A DNA stretch of 64,000 nt from assembly GCA_039619475.1 (NCBI GenBank), contig CM077115.1, positions 309,518,734 through 309,582,733 of the forward strand. Reading direction: 5' to 3'. Below, piece by piece: positions 58,233 through 64,000 of this stretch. This DNA is from Icerya purchasi. Taxonomy: Eukaryota; Arthropoda; Insecta; Hemiptera; Monophlebidae. The translations under genes were made by a program, and so were the position numbers. Below the pieces are notes generated by a model that saw only the letters and a program-made list of their open reading frames with translations, was not told the origin of the DNA and ran no database searches. Numbering within the stretch: position 1 is the stretch's first letter; each line of letters begins with the position of its first letter.

Positions 58233-58499
58233 AAAAGTATGTTAACGAGAAGCTCTATGAGTGCGAATAGTGACTAGAACGGTTCCATTAAAAACGAAAT
58301 AATATGCAGGCCTGTTGCGCATAGTTTATTCAGAGTCAAACTGTTTGTACGTGATGAACGGGAATATAAAATGATGCCGTCGATTCCCTTATATGCAAAA
58401 CGTGTTGAATCGGCCGAACTTTATCATTAGCTGAAAGGTAGGCGTGATACACTACGCTGTCACGCGTTACGGTGTGCAAATAGTACAAGAAAATTCGAC

Positions 58500-58800
58500 A
58501 AAGCCCAAGATGTCCGAGAATGAAGAAATATAAAACGGTGTTATCTAGGTCTTGCACCCGCCTCTTGAGACTACCGCGGCGTAATTTTCGTCGAATTTCG
58601 GTCCGTCAAACTGTTACAGGTGGAATTACCGTACGAAATTTCACACAGAGTCGCAGACGTAAGTTATTGCCGCGAGATGTAATCTTTCTGCAAGATTCCG
58701 GGCACTGAAAGCAAGACGATTAAAAATTTGGTTCAAGTAGAGCGTACAGAGAACCTGTTGTCTACATAACTCGCACCCGATCTTGCCTCAAGCGATTTTT
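58500..58800 (+). pseudogene. mariner transposase relic
   Basis: DVIFLQDSGH near 58677 stands for the second catalytic block (LQDNARPH). LAPDLASSDFLL near 58770-58808 stands for the third (YSPDLxPSDFHLF). Frames are broken, no TIR was identified, and the copy is unrelated in detail to the 33883-37267 element. Confidence 0.5.
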
Positions 58801-59540
58801 TATTAAATACCGAAAATGTTTCCTAAATCGTAGGCCAACTTGGACGCGCGAGAAATTAATTAAAGCGCGTACCGGATTCATTTAGGCAGCAGATGTTTTT
58901 TCGCTTTGTCGGAATTGGAAATTAACTTTCAGCCGGAGGACAAGTGTTTAAATACGGGACACGATTCATGCTGAATAAGGGGAAAAATACGCTGATTTTC
59001 TTTCATGGTCGGATTTCCGTGTTCCGGAGCCTCGTTAACTTTCCCCTCTAGTATGTGTATAGTTATTCCGTATTTTACCGGTTTTTTACTTTCTTTTGCC
59101 AGCTCCTAGGTCGCGCGAATCAATATCGTTGCACACGTATTTAAAATTAGCCGGTCAATTTGGCCTTAATTAATCGGACTGATTAAATAATTTTAAAGGC
59201 ATATATTGTGATAGGTTATAATTGCGATCGACACCAACAGTCATGGTTGCAGACATACATATTCGACGAGTTTTTGGATTGTTACGTATGTGCCGACGAC
59301 GATGCGGAATAATCGCATTACCTAAGAAGCTCACGTCTGATATTAGTGCTCAACATAATTCCGGGGACTGACTTCCTATGTTATCGTAACACACGTGTAA
59401 AATAGAAGCGACCATACTATAGTTTTTCACACATTTCAAGTTTACCCTCGTATAATTAGCTTCGTCATAAAAGTTAGATACTACCGCGTGGAAATACATT
59501 TATTTGTCACATTTATCTGAGGCTAAGCTAGAAAATATCC

Positions 59541-59742
59541 TTTTTTTTTTTTTTTTTTTTTATTCTGGGTACGCCAACGAAGAGCAACAGCCCAATCAGC
59601 CAAGGAATCTAAGTAATAGTTCAAAAGGAGAATAGCATATTAGATTTCAATCTGGTGCGAGATTGAATGAATGAAAGAAGCTAGAGAATAGGAACAACTG
59701 ACAAGGAAGGAAATGAGAGAACGTAAGAGTCATTGTATGGAG
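59541..59742 (-). mobile_element. family A, short 5'-truncated insertion with an 11-bp TSD
   Basis: On the minus strand it reads YVLSFPSLSVVPIL, matching ASYILSLPSQSVVLVL in the long copy. The 3' UTR with GGCGTACCCAG and a poly-A (T from 59541) follow. AGAAAATATCC occurs at 59530-59540 and 59743-59753, a perfect duplication. Confidence 0.85.
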
Positions 59743-60589
59743 AGAAAATATCCTTAAACTTCTAAATAAAACTACTGACCTCACCCCAATTCTTCAACAT
59801 GGTTAATTCGCGAAAAAGGTGTTTTTTAATTATCGTTTTTTTTTTCTTTTTTGCAAAACTGTAATTTCCTGCGTACGACGATAAAAAATGTATTTATTCA
59901 CTTTTGCTGAACTGTTGCAACAGCTCCTTTCTAATTTGCTCTCCAGAGGCACGATTTTGATAGTACGTATTTTCCCTTTTTATGGACACTACTATTTCTT
60001 TGCCGGTGATTTACATCCTGGTTGAATTCATCCGTCACTAATGTCTGCCAAATGCGTAAATCTGTTTTTACCGCAAATGCAATTGTATAATACATATTTT
60101 TTTTTGAATCTGATCTTTTCACCGTTCCTTTTCAAAAAGTCACTTCTCTGTTACTTTTATTTCCTTTTTGGAAATTGACTAGGAACGAAGGCAAGAAAAA
60201 ATTAATTACAAGTGCCAGGGTAGAAATTGATCAAATAAATGGGAGCGGAGGCCAGCAAAGAAAAAAAAAACAATTTTTAAGGAGCGCAATAGAAGAAATT
60301 GAAATTGGAAAATAGAAGGAGGTGTGAAAGCTAATCAGACTTGTTCATCGTCAGGATAATACGAGAAAATATAGAGAACAGCTAGACGAACTTGAAGATC
60401 CGAAAAATACGAAAAAGGGAGTAACAATTTAAACGGGGAATGGGAAGATGAAAGCGGTAACAGACAGACGACATAAATGAGAAGTCGTGAAACCGCGGTT
60501 TGAGATGCGAGGTGAAATGGATGGGAAGAGTAATCATTAGAAAAAACAAACAAATAAGATGAAAGCCTGAATTTTTGAAATAAAAAGGA

Positions 60590-60745
60590 AGTACTTTTTT
60601 TTTTAATTTGTTTTTTGAGTGCGTTAACCTTGAACATTAACTTAGTGCAAGTGAAATTGTTGAAAATGTCAATGTGTGACAGTGGAAATCGAATCCGATT
60701 CTAGCGGAATGGAACTTCTCACCAACTGCGCCACGGTAGCTGGCA
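60590..60745 (-). mobile_element. tRNA-like SINE head with an A-rich tail
   Basis: On the minus strand GCTACCGTGGCGCAGTTGGT and, 24 bases later, ATCGGATTCGATTTCCACTG fit A and B boxes. The body then runs to an A-rich end near 60600. The anticodon and acceptor arms do not pair well, so it is not a working tRNA. Confidence 0.45.
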
Positions 60746-60902
60746 AAAGCGAAATAATAAAGGTTGAATCTTTTTGATTTATTTTTCTTTAAATAATGAA
60801 AAAAAAGAAGACAATCATGGAAACCAAAAAACTGAATCTTGCAGTCCTCAATAATTGTATATAATGGGAAACCCGCAGCAAATTAGTGTAAAAGGAATGT
60901 AC

Positions 60903-61300
60903 TTTTTTTTTTTTTTTTTATTACTATTTTTTGGGTTTGTTTACAAAGGAACAATTAGAAAAAGAAGGAGTCAGTTATATCTTTATACGATATCCAATAT
61001 TGTTAGGAGAAAGGAACAATATGTGAAGAGGGAAAAGATGGTATATAGAAGGTGCAATATTATGGAGTAGGAAGACCAAGTCGCAGTAAACTGGAGTCGA
61101 AAGCAGAAAGCTCAGCAGAAAAAAATTAACACATGATCTGCATCACAAACAAGCTCTTCGTTTGAGAGGACAATATAGAGAGAGGCAACCAACGAAAAAC
61201 GAAAACGAGAGGAAGATAATAGAGTATGGGTTGAGAACGCAAACGAATAACGGAGACAACAACAAAACGACGAACTGAAGGAAACAAAGAGAACCATAGG
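60903..61300 (-). pseudogene. older family A copy, target of the long copy
   Basis: Its 3' poly-A appears as T at about 60904-60920. On the minus strand the sequence reads VIRLRSQPILYYLPLVFVFR, then ELVCDADHVL and SAERSAFDSSLLRLGLPT, in shifting frames. The match ends exactly at the T-run of the adjacent long copy (61301), so the long copy inserted into it; the rest would lie beyond the right edge. Confidence 0.75.
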
Positions 61301-64000
61301 TTTTTTTTTTTTTTTTTTTTGGGCGCATCAACTATGGACCATTGCCCAGACACAATGGGAAGAAGAGACAACTAACTAGAACCTAATTCGGTTGGAGACA
61401 GCTGAAATAAAGGAACCAAGGACAAGAACAACAGACTGGGAAGGAAGGGACAAGATGTAAGACGCACAGTAAGGAGTGGGAAGCCCCAGCTTTATAAGGT
61501 GAAGATAGAAAAGAGAACGCTCCGCAGAAAGAGCAGAGCACTCGAAGAAAATGTGATCAGCATCACAGACAACTGCTTCATCTGGATGCAACGGACAATG
61601 AGGAGAGGGAAGCAAAGAGAAACGATAGCGTGAAGAGGGCAGCAGTGTATGATTAAAGCGCAGGCGGACAATAGAGGAAATTATAAATGGTGGAAGAGAG
61701 GGAAACTCCGAGAACCATGGATGAGAAGGAAGTGTAGGTTGGATTGAAAGGTAGAAGGAACGATTGTTGGAAAAAGAAGAAGGGTACACATCCGACCAAA
61801 ATCTGAAGTGAAGCTTCTTAATTAGGGGTAATAGATTAACAGCCGGGATTTTTTTAAAATAGAGGCGAGAACGGACAGCAACCTGAGCCAAAGCATCCGC
61901 CATTTCATTACCCTCGATGCCTCTGTGACCAGGAACCCACAGTAAGTCAATGTGTACAGAGTGATGGAAAGAAAGATTATAAATAAGAGATCGTATACGA
62001 AGAATGAAGAAGTCAGAAGAGGGAGGAGGAAGCGGTGAACTGATAGCCTGGAGAGCATCCATGGAGTCAGAAATGATTAGATAGTCGGAGGACGTACGAT
62101 TGCACGAGATATGTATGATCGCACGAAGGATAGCCATCAATTCGGCCGTAAAAATAGAACAGAAAGATGGGAGGCGAAAGGATTCGGAGAAATTAGAGTC
62201 GGGAAGAATAAAAGACGATCCGACCCCACCGGGTCCTCTAGAGCCATCAGTAAAAACAAGTGCATGAGAAGGAAAAAGACAACTGACCGTACTGTGAAAT
62301 TCCTGTTTAATGACGTTCTGAGGCATAAACTTGGAAAATTTAGGGAGAAAATGTACTTTGGGAGGGTGTAAGAGGTCGAAATAATTGAATGAGAAGTACG
62401 GAAGATTATTGCTGGATATAATATGGGAGGAGAAATGGCTAAGACGTTGAGAAATAGGGGCTAAGATAGGGATTTTATTAGAAACAAAACGCCAGTTCTT
62501 GGCAATGTAAATGTAGGAAGGAATAAGTTGAGACGAAGTGAAAGGTAAACGTTTGGAAAGGAAACGATAGCCCAAATAAGACCTTCGAACTGAGAGGGGA
62601 GGTATTCTAGATTCCGCGAGCATTGCTGAAATGGGAGAGGATTTGAGAGCACCGAGGCAAAGACGGAGACAGGAGTTTTGTATTATATCTAATTTGGAAA
62701 GAAGGGATCTGGAGGCACAACCATAGATAAAAGAGCAGTAATCAAACTTGGAGCGAATAATGGATGTATACAGGGAAATGAGCAGATGAGGATCACCTCC
62801 CCATTTGGTTGGAGACAAGGATTTTAGCAAGTTCAGTCTTTTAACGGCAGAACAAGAAAGGTGGTCAATATGCTCAGAGAAGGTCAGACGACTATTAAGG
62901 TAAATACCGAGATAGCAGCAGCAAATAACACGGGGAAGAGAAACTTGATTCAGGGATAGGTTGACTAATGTGGAGTTGTAGGGGCGGAGAGTAAAAACCA
63001 TAGAAGAGGATTTAGAAGGAGAAACAGAAAGGTGAATAGAAGATAGGGACTGTTCAAGTGCAAACAAAGACGAATTAAGAGTTTCGTTGGCGATTACCAA
63101 GTCATAGGAAGAGGAAAAAAGAAGAATATCATCCGCAAAGAATAAAGAGAGGGAGTTTAAAGGAAGAGATGCTACAGCAATGGTATATATATTGAAGAGG
63201 GTGGGGCTGAGAGAGGAACCTTGCGGAAGACCACGGAAAACACTTCTTGTAGCTCGAAGCCACGGAGAGGAAATGTGGATAATGCGATTTATCATAAGAT
63301 TAATAATCAGCGAAATGAGTTTGACTGGGAGATTAATTGCGGCCATTGCGTCTTTTAGACTAGGTAGATGAACGTTATCAAAGGCTGAGGATAAGTCGAT
63401 AAAAGAAGCCAGCGTGAAATGCTTATGTATGAAGGATTTATAAACGTGGGAAACAAAGGAGCTAATACAATCGGCAGGACCAATGCCTGGTCGAAAGCCA
63501 AACATGTTGGAAGGAAGTAAGTTGTTATGTTCCAGCCACCAAACAAGACGTTTATTCAGCATGCCTTCAAAGAGTTTCCTGAAACATGATGCCAAAGAGA
63601 TAGGACGTAAGGAAGCATTTTTTTTCGGGATGGGAATAACGATAAAGGAGTTCCAGGAAGACGGAGTGATGCCTCTGGATAAAAAGGAATTGAAGAGTTC
63701 AAGGAGAAACGCAAGTGACTGCTCAGACAGATTTTTAAGGACTATATATGGAATACCATCTATACCCGGTGTAGGACTGGTAGAGTTTAAGAGAACAGAC
63801 TTTAGTTCATTGATATTGAATGCAGATGTTAAAGGGTGCGGGGAAGAGCTCTGTACGGAAGGAAAGGAGTAAAGTTCCTCAAAGTTAGGAACGTACGCGG
63901 GAGCAGTGGAGTCGACAAAAGATAATAGGCTATCACGAGTGAGATTAAGGTTAGACGGGTGTTCTGAAGACGGGGATTTGAACGCCTTAGCCATTTTCCA
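61301..64000 (-). mobile_element. family A non-LTR retrotransposon, youngest copy, runs off right edge
   Basis: The poly-A tail (20 T at 61301-61320) is followed on the minus strand by a short 3' UTR with GGGCAATGG and GATGCGCCC, and the ORF. The element is open at the right edge; the endonuclease part and any ORF1 lie outside. This copy is the reference used here to recognise the others. Confidence 0.93.
61376..64000 (-). CDS. family A ORF2 protein: reverse transcriptase plus RNase H (5' partial)
   Basis: The frame is open from the right edge to TAG at 61378-61376; the first visible Met is at 63994, leaving 872 residues. RT motifs, numbered from that Met: PGIDGIPY (76-83), PIPKKNASLRPISLASC (121-137), FGFRPG (165-170), FIDLSSAFDNV with the first Asp at 200, GLPQGSSLSPTLFNIY (255-270), FADDILLF with the Asp pair at 288-289. 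RNase H follows: FTDGSRGPGG, IFTAELMA, IISDSMDAL, VPGHRGIEGNEMADALA, with all four acidic residues. The end has a CDADHIFFEC Cys/His segment. RT followed by RNase H points to an I/LOA-like branch of the Jockey superfamily, rather than CR1 or RTE; the clade is not fixed. With no stop it may be recently active, but the missing N-terminal part prevents a decision. Confidence 0.93.
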   Translation of the reverse strand, partial: WKMAKAFKSPSSEHPSNLNLTRDSLLSFVDSTAPAYVPNFEELYSFPSVQSSSPHPLTSAFNINELKSVLLNSTSPTPGIDGIPYIVLKNLSEQSLAFLLELFNSFLSRGITPSSWNSFIVIPIPKKNASLRPISLASCFRKLFEGMLNKRLVWWLEHNNLLPSNMFGFRPGIGPADCISSFVSHVYKSFIHKHFTLASFIDLSSAFDNVHLPSLKDAMAAINLPVKLISLIINLMINRIIHISSPWLRATRSVFRGLPQGSSLSPTLFNIYTIAVASLPLNSLSLFFADDILLFSSSYDLVIANETLNSSLFALEQSLSSIHLSVSPSKSSSMVFTLRPYNSTLVNLSLNQVSLPRVICCCYLGIYLNSRLTFSEHIDHLSCSAVKRLNLLKSLSPTKWGGDPHLLISLYTSIIRSKFDYCSFIYGCASRSLLSKLDIIQNSCLRLCLGALKSSPISAMLAESRIPPLSVRRSYLGYRFLSKRLPFTSSQLIPSYIYIAKNWRFVSNKIPILAPISQRLSHFSSHIISSNNLPYFSFNYFDLLHPPKVHFLPKFSKFMPQNVIKQEFHSTVSCLFPSHALVFTDGSRGPGGVGSSFILPDSNFSESFRLPSFCSIFTAELMAILRAIIHISCNRTSSDYLIISDSMDALQAISSPLPPPSSDFFILRIRSLIYNLSFHHSVHIDLLWVPGHRGIEGNEMADALAQVAVRSRLYFKKIPAVNLLPLIKKLHFRFWSDVYPSSFSNNRSFYLSIQPTLPSHPWFSEFPSLPPFIISSIVRLRFNHTLLPSSRYRFSLLPSPHCPLHPDEAVVCDADHIFFECSALSAERSLFYLHLIKLGLPTPYCASYILSLPSQSVVLVLGSFISAVSNRIRF

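Noticed and set aside
60674..60740. tRNA gene on the minus strand
   Set aside because: A and B boxes are present but the acceptor and anticodon arms do not close, and an A-rich tail follows; a SINE head fits better.
62111..63872. + strand frames of 86, 63 and 129 codons
   Set aside because: They are antisense shadows of the RT/RNase H ORF.

Overview
This is AT-rich animal genomic DNA, most likely from an insect. The reasons are one nuclear gene with phase-consistent introns and GT/AG junctions, a mariner element, non-LTR retrotransposons with poly-A or (GAT)n tails, tRNA-derived SINEs and hAT-type MITEs. There is nothing bacterial: no operons, Shine-Dalgarno sites or CRISPR. The order of insect cannot be fixed from the sequence alone.

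The only host gene I can name is the mitochondrial calcium uniporter (MCU). It lies on the + strand from 869 to 18028 in five exons, with the transit-peptide exon(s) off the left edge. Exons are at 869-1072, 2640-2755, 7790-7936, 11342-11545 and 17717-18028. The DIME selectivity-filter motif and both membrane helices are in the fourth. The introns (1.6 to 6.2 kb) have absorbed transposons: a MITE in intron 1, a self-nested non-LTR pair in intron 2, a degraded non-LTR copy in intron 3, and a long inverted repeat in intron 4.

From 18.6 to 26.2 kb the DNA is very AT-rich and, apart from one hAT MITE with a perfect 8-bp target duplication (21834-22462), I see no genes. From 26 kb to the right edge the window is a transposon graveyard. 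It holds a possible long hAT-like element (26238-27770); an RTE/CFDP2-like endonuclease ORF of 533 aa with an intact frame but a missing catalytic Glu (29302-30903); and a three-level nest at 33.0-38.0 kb, where a Jockey-like relic is split by a mariner that is itself split by a CR1/Jockey-like element. It also holds two copies of a tRNA-derived SINE, four copies of one hAT MITE family, and several other MITEs.

The dominant resident is one non-LTR family with RT plus RNase H, called family A here. I find at least nine copies at different stages of decay. The youngest has an 872-aa open frame and runs off the right edge (61301-64000). Several copies have recognisable target-site duplications, and the family has inserted into its own older copies at least twice. 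The remaining unassigned coding-like stretch is at 55264-56133 on the minus strand. I found no convincing new defence or enzymatic system. The most notable signals are the nested insertions, the TSD-supported MITE families, and the intact but probably endonuclease-dead ORF that ends at a perfect splice donor.
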